This document shows, piece by piece, positions 35,143 through 45,498 of a stretch of 64,000 nucleotides of DNA (its first letter is position 1; each line of letters opens with the position of its first letter). Location: positions 2,914,001-2,978,000 of the forward strand of contig OY760687.1 in NCBI GenBank assembly GCA_963663945.1, given 5' to 3'. The stretch is from Bin87 sp963663945 (GTDB lineage Bacteria > Chloroflexota > Dehalococcoidia > Lucifugimonadales > UBA3495). The position numbers and the translations under genes were made by a program. Below the pieces are notes generated by a model that was not told the DNA's origin, ran no database searches, and saw only the letters and a list, made by a program, of their open reading frames with translations.

Positions 35143-35170
35143 GGAGGGGCGACCGATCGGTCGCCCCTCC
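35143..35170. terminator. 28-base perfect palindrome, GGGGCG-core family
   Basis: GGAGGGGCGACCGA and its exact complement form a 12- to 14-base stem 33 bases after the methyltransferase stop. It most likely ends that operon before the thiamine operon. Confidence 0.75.
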
Positions 35171-35409
35171 TTATCCGTCCCCACGTCGTGACGCTTGGCG
35201 CAGCCATGGAACCGCCTCATGCGTACCCACTTTCGTAAATCCCCATTCTGACGATTTGCGCGATTTTGCGATTTGGCAGGGATTGGGCAGAATCGGGCGA
35301 GCTCCATCGCATAACGGTTCTAATCCGGACAATCCGTAAATCTTGAAAATCCTGATTCTGACGTATCCCCGCCGCAAACTGGGTAACCGCGCACTCGCGG
35401 AACCACCGC

Positions 35410-35438
35410 TTGACCGCCCATACCCATCGTGATATTCT
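35410..35438 (+). promoter_or_regulatory. promoter of the TPP-riboswitch operon
   Basis: TTGACC (35410-35415), a 17-base spacer and TATTCT (35433-35438) place the transcription start near 35445, about 20 bases before the riboswitch. Confidence 0.72.
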
Positions 35439-35463
35439 CGCGCCACAAAATCGAATATGTTTC

Positions 35464-35555
35464 TGGCGGGAGCTTGGTTATGCCAGGCTGAGAGGGCGGC
35501 CGAAATGCCGCCGACCGTAGCACCTGATCCGGGTAATGCCGGCGTAGGAATTTGG
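35464..35555 (+). promoter_or_regulatory. TPP riboswitch (THI element)
   Basis: The conserved pyrimidine-binding arm GGCTGAGA spans 35486-35493, followed by the variable P3 hairpin (GGGCGGC with GCCGCC). The pyrophosphate arm reads CACCTGATCCGGGTAATGCC (35521-35540), closing with GGCGTAGG. This is the standard TPP aptamer. The SSS transporter begins 100 bases downstream with GGAGG that may be sequestered, so control is probably at translation initiation or by termination. Confidence 0.95.
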
Positions 35556-35654
35556 AATCACACATTATGTTCCGCCAGAGTTTGAAGCCTGGCGGTTTTT
35601 CGTTTTGTGGTAGCCGCCGGGGTTCAGCCGTTCGAAACCAACCGGAGGTTCGTA

Positions 35655-37154
35655 ATGCTGGATACCACCGTGGGGATCGCAACGCTGGTCATAGCGTGCG
35701 CCGTGTTCCTCGTCCTCGGCCTGACCTATGCCTGGCGACGACGGCGCCAGAGCGTCGAGGACTACACCACCTCGCGCAACCACGCCCCGTTCAACGTCGG
35801 GGTCGCCACGTTGGTCGCCTCGATGTTCGGCACCTGGGTTCTCCTGAGCCCGGGCGAGTCCGGCGCCAACTTCGGCATCATCTCCCTGGTCGGTTACGCC
35901 CTCGGCATGGCCGGAATCCCGGTCATGTTCATGTTTGTCGGCCCTCGCATCCGCCAACTGATGCCCAACGGGCACTCGGTCACCGAGTACGTCCGCCATC
36001 GATTTGGCATGGTCCCCTTCGTCGCCATCTTCGTAGTGATCATATTCGTCATCGGCATCTTCATCACTGCGGAGATGACCGCCATCACTGCAGCGGTGAG
36101 CATCCTCACCGGTTCCCCGGCCTGGGCCACCGCCGTCGCCGTCGGAATTGTCGTAATTGCCTACACGGCCTACGGTGGCCTGCGCGTTTCCATCTACACC
36201 GACCGGATCCAATTCTGGGTCCTGATACCGGTGCTCCTGCTCCTGGTCATCGTTGCCGCCGTTCTGGTCGGCGGCTCCGGAGCCTGGGGCGCAGCGAAGC
36301 AGGCCGGCCTGCTGTCCGTCACGACTCCGGGCAGTTACTTCTTCGGCATCGTGCTGATCATCGGCATCGTCGCCTCCAACGCCTTCCACCCCGGAATGTG
36401 GCAGCGGGTGTACACCGTGGAGAGCCAGGCCGCCCTGAACCGCAGCCTCTGGGGCGCTACCGCCATCGCCATCCCGTTGACCTTCCTCATGGGAATGGCC
36501 GGCATCGCCGCCGTTGGCAACGGATCCGTCGGGCCGTTTGAATACCCCGCCGTGGCCGCAGCCCTGTTCGCCCTGGCCTCCGACGTGTTTCCCCTGTGGA
36601 TGCACTTCCTGATCCTCATCTGCGCCCTCATGCTGGCCATGAGCACCCTGGACACCCTGATGAACGGTTTGGCCAGCGGGATGGCCGCCGACCTGGCCGG
36701 TATCGGATTGCAGAGGGGCACATTGATGACCCTGGCGCGCGCCGTCACCGTGATCGTGGCAATCCCCGCCATCATCGTGGCGTCCCAGGGACACAGCGTG
36801 CTCTATGTCTTCCTCATCGCGGACCTGCTCGGGGCAGCGATCGCGGTGCCCATGCTGGTGGGCCTGTATTCCAGCCGGATGCCCGGATGGGGCGTCATCC
36901 TCGCCGGAGCCGTCGGCATCATCATCGGCGCCCTGTTCTATCCCAAGCCTGACCTGCTCTCGCCCTGGGCGCTGAATGCCCCCGCTGGCGGGCAGATGTT
37001 CTGGGCCTTCGCGTCGGCTCTGGTCGTTTCGACCGTCATTTCGGCGGTTGTGGTCCTGGGCCAGCGTGTGATCGCTCCTGATAGCGAGTACGACTTCGCC
37101 ATCCTCAACGCCGACGTCCAACTCATCGACGAACCTTCCGCAGCAGACGACTAG
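35655..37154 (+). CDS. sodium:solute symporter family transporter, TPP-riboswitch controlled
   Basis: This 499-residue, roughly 13-helix membrane protein is of the SSS family. Typical features are RRRRQSVEDYTTSRN after helix 1, SMFGTWVLLSPGESGANFG, AYTAYGGLRVSIYTDRIQFWV and NAFHPGMWQRVYTVES. The riboswitch upstream and thiC downstream strongly suggest it imports thiamine or a precursor such as HMP rather than proline or pantothenate. ATG at 35655 is preceded by GGAGG. An in-operon hairpin lies between it and thiC. Confidence 0.88.
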   Translation: MLDTTVGIATLVIACAVFLVLGLTYAWRRRRQSVEDYTTSRNHAPFNVGVATLVASMFGTWVLLSPGESGANFGIISLVGYALGMAGIPVMFMFVGPRIRQLMPNGHSVTEYVRHRFGMVPFVAIFVVIIFVIGIFITAEMTAITAAVSILTGSPAWATAVAVGIVVIAYTAYGGLRVSIYTDRIQFWVLIPVLLLLVIVAAVLVGGSGAWGAAKQAGLLSVTTPGSYFFGIVLIIGIVASNAFHPGMWQRVYTVESQAALNRSLWGATAIAIPLTFLMGMAGIAAVGNGSVGPFEYPAVAAALFALASDVFPLWMHFLILICALMLAMSTLDTLMNGLASGMAADLAGIGLQRGTLMTLARAVTVIVAIPAIIVASQGHSVLYVFLIADLLGAAIAVPMLVGLYSSRMPGWGVILAGAVGIIIGALFYPKPDLLSPWALNAPAGGQMFWAFASALVVSTVISAVVVLGQRVIAPDSEYDFAILNADVQLIDEPSAADD

Positions 37155-37174
37155 CCCCAACCGCGATATCAAAG

Positions 37175-37196
37175 TGGGCGAATGACCATTCGCCCC
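37175..37196. repeat. GGGCGAAT hairpin, copy 2, between transporter and thiC
   Basis: GGGCGAAT (37176-37183), loop GACC and ATTCGCCC (37188-37195). It is inside an otherwise cotranscribed pair, so it could attenuate or process the message rather than end it. Confidence 0.7.
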
Positions 37197-37241
37197 AACA
37201 TCGTTACCAAACCCCCATCAACCCGCAGGAGGAACCGCAGA

Positions 37242-39122
<1,881 letters not shown>

Positions 39123-39146
39123 CGCGCGTCGTCAACCTGCCAAAAC

Positions 39147-39174
39147 GTAGGGGCGAATAATCATTCGCCCCTAC
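39147..39174. repeat. GGGGCGAAT hairpin, copy 3, between convergent genes
   Basis: GTAGGGGCGAAT, a four-base loop and ATTCGCCCCTAC form a 12-base stem between thiC (plus) and a LigB-like gene (minus). The outer GTAGGGGCG sequence differs from copy 1, but the inner stem is the same. Confidence 0.75.
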
Positions 39175-39200
39175 CTCTTTAACGGTGTCGCGTAGAGCCT

Positions 39201-40247
39201 TTACCTGAACACCGCCAGACACTTGGTGGAGTTGAAGATGTACGTCTCGTACCAGTCGACGATCTCCGCCTTGTAGCCCAGTTCGTCCACCGCTCCCACC
39301 AGGCACGCCCAGTTCAGCAGTTCCTGCTGGCCGGCGTCTTCGATCTGCGCCGTTGAGACCCCGGCCCACGCCTGGTACTCGCCGGCCTTCATCTCCTCGA
39401 ACCGCGCGCGGTCCGATTCGATGTCGGGGTAGAGCCACCAGTTCTTCTCCGTCAGGAAGGCGTGGGACCACGAAGATGACGCGATCAGCGCCACCCGATA
39501 CGGCGACTCCTGCAGCGCCTGCGCCGCCGCCGCGCCGATCTGCATGCACCGCTTCGGCGAAGGGCCGGGCGGGTCCGGGTCCGGCGAACGTTCCTCGCTG
39601 CCGCCCTGATTGCGGATCACCCGGCTGCCGTAGCAGTTCACTAGCATCGGCACCACCGGATAGTCGAACCCCTTGCGGTCGTAATCAAGGTACAGGATGG
39701 TGTTCAGGATGGCGTGGCCCAGCCCCGGCTCGTGGAGCGGCTGATAGGCGTAGGACATGTCCACGCCCCGGTCGATCATGCCCGACACCAGGGCCCGCGC
39801 GCCATGCTTGTGTCCCTTGAACTTGAACACGGTGTCCGCGCCTTCGTCCCAGACGTTCCGGCGGGCGGATCCATTGCCGTTGTCGAAAGGCTGGCAGTTG
39901 AATTCGTCATAGGCCAGCACGCAGAACGGCGGGATGATGTCCTCTTTGAAGTTCTCGTACTGGTCGTCGCCCCAGATCACCACGAAGTCGGGGTTGAAGG
40001 CGTCCAACTCCTTGCGCAGTTCGCGGAAGCCGGCCACCATGCGCTCCCGCAGCCGCACCGCTGACGCGTACCCCTCGTCCTCGCCGAATTCCACCCGCAT
40101 GGGCTCCGGCCAGTTCAGCGGGTTCTTCATCTCGGCGGGTATCCGGTCATTGGTCCTCAGCGTCCGCTTCAGCGAGGACTCCCCGTCCTCGTCAGGGCGG
40201 ATGAACGACGGCGAATGCGTCAGTCCGAGCCCCAGTATTTCCGCCAT
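39201..40247 (-). CDS. LigB-like class III extradiol dioxygenase-family protein, copy A
   Basis: This 348-residue protein resembles catalytic subunits of class III extradiol dioxygenases such as LigB. An early His lies in LGLGLTHSPSF, FVVIWGDDQYENF is in the core, and RVALIASSSWSHAFL carries the late His region. These enzymes cleave catechol-like rings with Fe(II). A small LigA-like subunit is not present. The ATG has AAGGAGGGG upstream. A very similar paralogue lies 78 bases upstream on the same strand, so the two probably form an operon or heteromer. Confidence 0.82.
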   Translation of the reverse strand: MAEILGLGLTHSPSFIRPDEDGESSLKRTLRTNDRIPAEMKNPLNWPEPMRVEFGEDEGYASAVRLRERMVAGFRELRKELDAFNPDFVVIWGDDQYENFKEDIIPPFCVLAYDEFNCQPFDNGNGSARRNVWDEGADTVFKFKGHKHGARALVSGMIDRGVDMSYAYQPLHEPGLGHAILNTILYLDYDRKGFDYPVVPMLVNCYGSRVIRNQGGSEERSPDPDPPGPSPKRCMQIGAAAAQALQESPYRVALIASSSWSHAFLTEKNWWLYPDIESDRARFEEMKAGEYQAWAGVSTAQIEDAGQQELLNWACLVGAVDELGYKAEIVDWYETYIFNSTKCLAVFR

Positions 40248-40276
40248 GAGTCCCCTCCTTGCTCGATATATCGCTG

Positions 40277-40302
40277 TGGGGGCGAATGATTATTCGCCCC
40301 CA
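40277..40302. repeat. GGGGGCGAAT hairpin, copy 4, between the two LigB-like genes
   Basis: TGGGGGCGAAT, loop GATT and ATTCGCCCCCA. It lies just downstream of copy B and upstream of copy A, so it may reduce readthrough between the paralogues. Confidence 0.75.
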
Positions 40303-40325
40303 ACCAAACTTCTTCGGCCGACCGG

Positions 40326-41360
40326 CTACTTGAAAATCGCCAGGCACTTGTTGGAGTTGAAGACGTACGTCTCCACGTAGTCCAGAATCTCGGGCTTATA
40401 GTCCAGCGTGTCCATCGCACCGGCGAGGCACATCCAGTTCAGCATTTCCTGCTGGCCGGCGTCCTCGACCTGGTCGGTGGAGATGCGCGCCCAGGCCTGG
40501 TAGTCGCCGGATTTCAGCTCCTCAAACCGCGCCCGGTCGGACTCTATGTCGGGCCACAGCCAGTGGTTCTTCTCCACCAGGAACGCGTGAGACCATGACG
40601 AAGACGCGATCAGCGCCACGCGGTACGGCGAGTCCTTCAGCGTTTCCGCCGCCGCCGCGCCGACCTGCAAACACCGCTTCGGCGACGGTCCGGGCGGGTC
40701 CGGATCGGGCAGGTACTCCACTGCGCCGCCGCGGTTGCGGATCACCTTGCTGCCGTAGCAGTTCACCAGCATCGGAACCACGGGATAGTCAAACCCCTTC
40801 CGGTCATAGTCCAGGTAAAGCAGCGTGTTCAGGATGGCGTGACCCAGCCCCGACTCGTGCAGTCCCTGGTAGGCATAGGCCATGTCGACGCCCCGGTCGA
40901 TCATCCCGGAGACCAGCGTACGCGCGGCCTCCTTGTTCCCTTTGTACTTGAACACCTTGTCCTGGGGCTCGCCCCAGAAGTTCCGCTGACGGTGGGCGAA
41001 CGGCTGGCACTCGAAGTCGTCATAGGCCAGCACGCAGAACGGAGGAATGATGTCCTCGCGGAAGTTCTCGTACTGGTCGTCGCCCCAGATCACCACGAAG
41101 TCGGGATTGAACGCGTCCAGCTCCTCGCGGATGCGCCGGAAGCCGGCCACCAGGCGAGCCCGGTGCTCCAGCGACGAGGCGTACCCTTCGTCCTCACCGT
41201 ACTCGATCCGCATCGGCTCGGGCCAACTGCTGGGGTTCTTCATCTCCTCCGGGATCCGCTGGTTCCCGCGCAGCGTCCTCTTGAGCGGGATCGCCTTATC
41301 TTCATCGGGAGAAATCAGGGGTGGGTAATGCGTGAGGCCAAGCCCCAGGATCTCTGCCAT
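40326..41360 (-). CDS. LigB-like class III extradiol dioxygenase-family protein, copy B
   Basis: This 344-residue protein is collinear with and highly similar to copy A over its whole length (LGLGLTHYPPL, FVVIWGDDQYENF, FDYPVVPMLVNCYGS, RVALIASSSWSHAFL). Differences concentrate in a short segment near residue 125 (AHRQRNFWGEPQDK versus NGNGSARRNVWDEG), which could alter substrate fit. AAGGAAGG precedes the ATG. Probably Fe(II)-dependent and cytosolic. Confidence 0.82.
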   Translation of the reverse strand: MAEILGLGLTHYPPLISPDEDKAIPLKRTLRGNQRIPEEMKNPSSWPEPMRIEYGEDEGYASSLEHRARLVAGFRRIREELDAFNPDFVVIWGDDQYENFREDIIPPFCVLAYDDFECQPFAHRQRNFWGEPQDKVFKYKGNKEAARTLVSGMIDRGVDMAYAYQGLHESGLGHAILNTLLYLDYDRKGFDYPVVPMLVNCYGSKVIRNRGGAVEYLPDPDPPGPSPKRCLQVGAAAAETLKDSPYRVALIASSSWSHAFLVEKNHWLWPDIESDRARFEELKSGDYQAWARISTDQVEDAGQQEMLNWMCLAGAMDTLDYKPEILDYVETYVFNSNKCLAIFK

Positions 41361-41846
41361 TTGGTCACCTTCCTTAATCGCGCGCCGTTGGTGGTAATAA
41401 TGGCGCCATTTTCTGTATCCCGCCGGGATGTGTCAACCGAGCGCGTGCGGCGTCCGAATTCCTTCGCGCCCAGTCCACGCTTCCCTGGGGTTGAACAGAG
41501 CGCGCGTTCAGTATTACGGGGACGTGCCAAGCAGCCGTCGTCCCTCACGCGCACCCAGTTTACTCAGAACCGTCATTGCGAGCGCAGCGTGGCAATCTGG
41601 TTAGGGCCGGGGCCGTCGCTATGCCAACGAGATTGCCGCGTCGCTTCGCTCCTGGCAATGACGGGTTTGCGGAAACTGGATACGCGTGAGGCCGTCGCCC
41701 ACCGGCCCATCCAACGTAGAATCGTCGGATGGTACAATCGGAAATCATCCATCGGGTTTGAAACTCAGGCGCCTCGCATCCACGCAACAAACTCTCCGCG
41801 TCGGTATCAAATCCAGCATCCAATTGAACATTAGAGAGGTAATCCT
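41361..41846. other. 486-base intergenic region carrying a MITE-like inverted repeat
   Basis: It lies between the divergent LigB-like copy B and thioredoxin reductase genes. The only clear structure is the inverted repeat at 41571-41663. A TACAAT at 41733-41738 has no good -35 partner. Confidence 0.6.
41571..41663. repeat. imperfect 93-base inverted repeat (MITE/REP-like element)
   Basis: CGTCATTGC at the left end is matched by GCAATGACG at the right end. Internally, GAGCGCAGCGTGGCAATCT pairs imperfectly with GAGATTGCCGCGTCGCTTCG. This CGTCATTGCGAGCGAAGC-type palindrome resembles dispersed non-coding repeats known from several unrelated bacteria. It contains no frame. Confidence 0.8.
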
Positions 41847-42773
41847 GTGCCCGACCAGAACTTCGACGTCATCATCATCGGCGGCGGCATGGCCGGCCTG
41901 ACCGCCGGAATCTACGCCGCACGCCAGGGCCTGAGCACCGCCGTCGTCGAGCAGATGATGGCCGGCGCCCAGATCATCAACCTGGAGCGCATCGAGAACT
42001 TCCCCGGGTTCCCCCAGGGCATCGCCGGCTACGAACTCGGTCCTTCCACCCAGGAGCAGGCGATGAACGCCGGCGTCGAAATCCTGATGGACACCGTCGC
42101 CAGCGTCTCCTCTGACGGCGACTACCTCCGCGTCTCCGGCGAGGACGGTGGCTCCTATCTCGGCAAAGCAGTCATCATGGCCGCCGGCTCGACGCTGCGC
42201 ACCCTGGGCATACCGGGCGAGGAGGAGTTCTTCGGGCGCGGCGTCTCCCACTGCGCCTCCTGCGACGGCCCGCTGTACATGGGACAGACCGTTGCCGTGG
42301 TCGGCGGCGGCGACTCGGCGGCCGATGAAGCCTTGACCCTTACCGAGTACACCGAGCGCGTCATCCTTTTCCACCGTGGCGACGACCTGGACGCCCAGCA
42401 GGTCCTCCAGGACCGCCTCGCTGCCAACTCGAAGATCGAGGTTCGTTTCAACTCCGAAGTCGTGGAGATCGTGGGCGAGGACACCGTCACCGGCGTGCGC
42501 GTCCGCAGCGCCGACGGCGAGAATGTCGAGCCCGTGGGCGGCCTCTTCGTGTACGTGGGCCTGGAGCCCAACTCGTCGTCGGTTTCCGAACTCGTTCCGC
42601 TGGACAATGCCGGACACATCCCGGTGGGCCTTTCGATGGACACGCCCCAACCCGGACTGTTCGCCGCCGGCGATATCCGTCAGCAGTCCGCGGCCCAATT
42701 GGTCGCTTCCGCCGGCGACGGCGCCACTGCGGCCATCGCTGCCCACCGCTACATCCGCTCCCGCGAGTGGTGA
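41847..42773 (+). CDS. trxB: thioredoxin reductase
   Basis: This 308-residue two-domain flavoprotein has the FAD motif IIIGGGMAGLTAGIYAARQG, the redox-active CASC (Cys136 and Cys139) in SHCASCDGP, the NADPH motif VAVVGGGDSAADEAL, and the C-terminal FAD loop GLFAAGDIRQQSAAQLV. It transfers electrons from NADPH to thioredoxin-like proteins. The start is a GTG with AGAGAGGT upstream. It could supply electrons to peroxiredoxins such as the one at 28244. The MBL gene begins 9 bases after its stop. Confidence 0.94.
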   Translation: MPDQNFDVIIIGGGMAGLTAGIYAARQGLSTAVVEQMMAGAQIINLERIENFPGFPQGIAGYELGPSTQEQAMNAGVEILMDTVASVSSDGDYLRVSGEDGGSYLGKAVIMAAGSTLRTLGIPGEEEFFGRGVSHCASCDGPLYMGQTVAVVGGGDSAADEALTLTEYTERVILFHRGDDLDAQQVLQDRLAANSKIEVRFNSEVVEIVGEDTVTGVRVRSADGENVEPVGGLFVYVGLEPNSSSVSELVPLDNAGHIPVGLSMDTPQPGLFAAGDIRQQSAAQLVASAGDGATAAIAAHRYIRSREW

Positions 42774-42782
42774 GGTTTCCCC

Positions 42783-43613
42783 ATGCAGATCACCGACCAC
42801 GTCTACAGCACCCACATCCAGGAAGACCCCAGCACCTTTGGGGCCATGCACCCCGGCGGCACCCAGATCTACTTCGTGGGCGACCCCTCGGAGAGCATGG
42901 TCATGATCGACTCGGGCGAGCCATACCGGTTCTGGACCCAGCAGATCATGGACTACTGGGGCGAACTGGGCAGTCCGCGCATCGACGCCATCCTGATCAC
43001 CCACGGCCACGGCGACCACACCGGCGGCTTGGACCGGCTCCAGGAAGCGTTCGGCTGCCCGGTGCGCTGCCATCCCAAGCTGGCGCCGCGCCTGCAGCAC
43101 TCCCTGGGCGGCGACTCTGTCCATGCCCTGCGCGCCAACGAGACCATAGCCACCGGTGGCGGCGTCACCCTGCGTCCCCTGTTCACCCCGGGCCACGAGG
43201 ATGACCACGTCTGCTATTTCCTGCGGCCCGACCGCGTTCTGTTCAGCGGAGACAACCTGCTGGGCAATTCCTCGTCCAGCGTGCGCAACCTCAAGCAGTA
43301 CATGACCTCCCTGGGTCGCATGGCCCGCACCCGGCCGCTGGTGGTGTGCCCCGGCCACGGCAACACCATTATCCGGGGTCAGCAGCGCATCCAGCAGCAG
43401 ATCGCCCACCGGCTCAGCCGCGAGGACCAGGTTCTGGCCGCGCTGGACGGCGGCGCATCCACCGTCGACGAAATCGTCACCGCCGTGTACCCGCGCAACC
43501 TGCGCAGATCACTGCGCGCCGCCGCGGGACGCAACGTGCGTACCCATCTGGAAAAGCTGCGCCAGGAAAATCGCGTCATCGAGCGCGAAGCCACCTACGT
43601 CCTACCCGATTAG
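42783..43613 (+). CDS. MBL-fold metallo-hydrolase (LACTB2-like)
   Basis: This 276-residue protein has the zinc motif ITHGHGDHTGG (His74, His76, Asp78, His79), TPGHEDDHVCYFL, VLFSGDNLLGNSSSS and VCPGHGNTII. The C-terminal 60 residues form a winged-helix-like tail (STVDEIVTAVYP, VRTHLEKLRQENRVI), as in LACTB2-type MBL proteins, which include RNases and thioester hydrolases. It is cotranscribed with trxB. Substrate unknown. Confidence 0.88.
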   Translation: MQITDHVYSTHIQEDPSTFGAMHPGGTQIYFVGDPSESMVMIDSGEPYRFWTQQIMDYWGELGSPRIDAILITHGHGDHTGGLDRLQEAFGCPVRCHPKLAPRLQHSLGGDSVHALRANETIATGGGVTLRPLFTPGHEDDHVCYFLRPDRVLFSGDNLLGNSSSSVRNLKQYMTSLGRMARTRPLVVCPGHGNTIIRGQQRIQQQIAHRLSREDQVLAALDGGASTVDEIVTAVYPRNLRRSLRAAAGRNVRTHLEKLRQENRVIEREATYVLPD

Positions 43614-43671
43614 GCAGCCTCCCGGATCAGGCGTCCCGCCGGATTAGGGGTCGTGCGAGCGTCCCTCCACT

Positions 43672-43854
43672 ATGATTTACCGGGCAACCGGCGCTGCCGG
43701 GGCGATCGGCTGCGGGCTGGTGATTTTGTGCCTGGGCCTGTTCCTGCTCACGCCGGTGGCGGTCCTCTTGTTAAAAGGCGTGGGGTGGACCCTCGTGGCC
43801 GTGGGTGTCCTGTTGGCTGCGCTCGGAGTATGGACCTGGTTGAAGCGCCGATAG
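43672..43854 (+). CDS. small two-helix membrane protein
   Basis: This 60-residue frame encodes two hydrophobic segments (GLVILCLGLFLLTPVAVLLL and LVAVGVLLAALGVWTWL) and ends in a basic LKRR, as expected of a small integral membrane protein. There is no clear ribosome-binding site and no family was recognised. Confidence 0.48.
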   Translation: MIYRATGAAGAIGCGLVILCLGLFLLTPVAVLLLKGVGWTLVAVGVLLAALGVWTWLKRR

Positions 43855-44006
43855 CGCCGATTCCGGGGGTTTCGGCACCCCGCGACGCATTCCGGGGAGC
43901 GGGCCGGACCCGTTAGTTCCCCTGGCCGCAAATCGCCGCCGAAACCCGGCCCTGCGCCGCTATTCGCCATCGCACGCGATTTACAGCGGGAACTTGACGC
44001 TGGTTG

Positions 44007-44035
44007 TTGACAAAGGGGTAACTAGGGTATAAATT
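44007..44035 (+). promoter_or_regulatory. promoter of the reductive-dehalogenase-like gene
   Basis: TTGACA (44007-44012), a 17-base spacer and TAAATT (44030-44035). Transcription would begin near 44042, leaving about 47 bases of leader with GAGGAGG before the ATG. Confidence 0.65.
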
Positions 44036-44088
44036 GCCCCAAATGCCGCCGCAATCCTGCGGCCAAGCCAACCAGCGAGGAGGCTAAT

Positions 44089-45366
44089 ATGCTTAACATT
44101 GGGCACGAGGTAGTCCGTCCCGGAAGGCACTGGGGGGACGCTGATGTCACCATTCCAGTTCCGGAAGAACTGGAAACCACCCCTGGTATCCCCATGACCG
44201 GCCGTGAAATTGACTGGTACGCCCGCGAATATCCGCTGGAAACCATGAACATCACAGAGCGGGCTTCCCGCGACTGGTCCAACACCCTGCGCGACCTCCA
44301 CGCCGAGATGCGTGAGATCCGCAAGGAGCACGACAAGCTCAACAGCAACCTCATCATGGCCGCCCGCTCCACCATGGAAATGGACGCCACTGCTGAGGCC
44401 TCCGGCGACGACATCTCGCAGCTGGTCAAGGACAAGGCCCGCCAGCTCGGTTACCTCGAAGTCGGTATCACCTCCTACGACCCGCGCTACGACTACAAGA
44501 GCAAGCGCGGCTTCACCGTTCTGCCCCACGCCATTTGCTTGGCCTATGAGCAGGACTTCGAGCCCACGCAGACCATCCCCAGCGTTGACGCCGAGATCGT
44601 GCACTCCAGCACCTATCGGACGCAGGCTGCGGCCGGCCTCGAGCTCGGCAACTTCATCCGCTCCCTGGGCTACAAGGCCCACGTCATCCACTCCAGCGAC
44701 GCCACCGGCCCGGTGATCCCCATGTTCGTGGCCGCCGGCCTCGGCCAGCTGGGCGCCTGCGGATACCTGCTGTCCCCGCACACCGGCAACCGCATGCGGC
44801 TGATGATGATCACCACCGACGCCAATGTCACCTACGACGCGCCCGTCGACTACGGCATCCATGCCTTCTGTCAGGTGTGTCAGGTCTGCGTGAACCGCTG
44901 CCCCGGCCGCGCGCTCATGCGTGACAAGATCTGGTGGCGCGGAATTGAGAAGAACAAGCTCTACTTCAAGCGCTGCCGCCCGGTCATGGCTCGCTACCTC
45001 GGCTGTGGCGTGTGCATGAAGGTTTGCCCCATCCAGAAGTATGGCCTCAAGAACACGATGGAGCACTATGCCGCCACCGGTCAGGTCCTCGGCAAGGGCA
45101 CCCACGACCTCGAAGGTTACAACCTGGAAGGCAAGGGCTACTTCGGCCCCGGCGAACTCCCCGTCTTCGAGCGCGGTTTCTTCGACATGCCGCACGGCAA
45201 CTCCGACGAGTGGGCTTTCGAGTCCATGAAGGACGCCGCTCGTGACAACGACGGTGAGATCCCCGACGACATGCTGGAAGACCTCAAGCTCCAGATCCAG
45301 CGCGCCATTCAGCTGCAGTCCGGCGACGTCCTGCAGATGATGGCCGAGGACCAGGACTACATCTAG
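44089..45366 (+). CDS. soluble reductive-dehalogenase-like / QueG-related corrinoid Fe-S protein
   Basis: This 425-residue protein has the fold order of the RdhA/QueG family: a corrinoid-binding-like core (AAGLGQLGACGYLLSPHTGNR) followed by two Fe-S cluster motifs, C-X2-C-X2-C-X3-CP (Cys261, 264, 267, 271) and C-X2-C-X3-CP (Cys306, 309, 313) with Cys296 nearby. It lacks the Tat signal of respiratory RdhA, and no rdhB anchor gene adjoins it. It could therefore be a cytosolic catabolic dehalogenase or another B12-dependent reductase. The N-terminal 100 residues are specific to it. Its own promoter and a strong terminator bracket it. Confidence 0.82.
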   Translation: MLNIGHEVVRPGRHWGDADVTIPVPEELETTPGIPMTGREIDWYAREYPLETMNITERASRDWSNTLRDLHAEMREIRKEHDKLNSNLIMAARSTMEMDATAEASGDDISQLVKDKARQLGYLEVGITSYDPRYDYKSKRGFTVLPHAICLAYEQDFEPTQTIPSVDAEIVHSSTYRTQAAAGLELGNFIRSLGYKAHVIHSSDATGPVIPMFVAAGLGQLGACGYLLSPHTGNRMRLMMITTDANVTYDAPVDYGIHAFCQVCQVCVNRCPGRALMRDKIWWRGIEKNKLYFKRCRPVMARYLGCGVCMKVCPIQKYGLKNTMEHYAATGQVLGKGTHDLEGYNLEGKGYFGPGELPVFERGFFDMPHGNSDEWAFESMKDAARDNDGEIPDDMLEDLKLQIQRAIQLQSGDVLQMMAEDQDYI

Positions 45367-45400
45367 TAGCCCAGTCCCACATCTCGCCACATCGGCAATC

Positions 45401-45432
45401 GGCCGGCGGGTATCGCACCCGCCGGCCTTTTT
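45401..45432 (+). terminator. intrinsic terminator after the reductive-dehalogenase-like gene
   Basis: GGCCGGCGGGT, loop ATCGC and ACCCGCCGGCC form an 11-base stem directly followed by TTTTT. It is the clearest rho-independent terminator in the window. Confidence 0.92.
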
Positions 45433-45498
45433 ATGCCCTTCCTCACGGGATAGACCATCGGCACAACGCGTGCCTGTTCGTCAACCATACCAGTCGCC

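Noticed and set aside
35565..37172. 535-codon minus-strand open frame, Asp/Gly/His-rich
   Set aside because: It is antisense to the TPP-controlled transporter and covers part of the riboswitch leader; composition is typical of a shadow frame.
41745..43409. 554-codon minus-strand open frame
   Set aside because: It lies opposite thioredoxin reductase and the MBL hydrolase, both with clear catalytic motifs.
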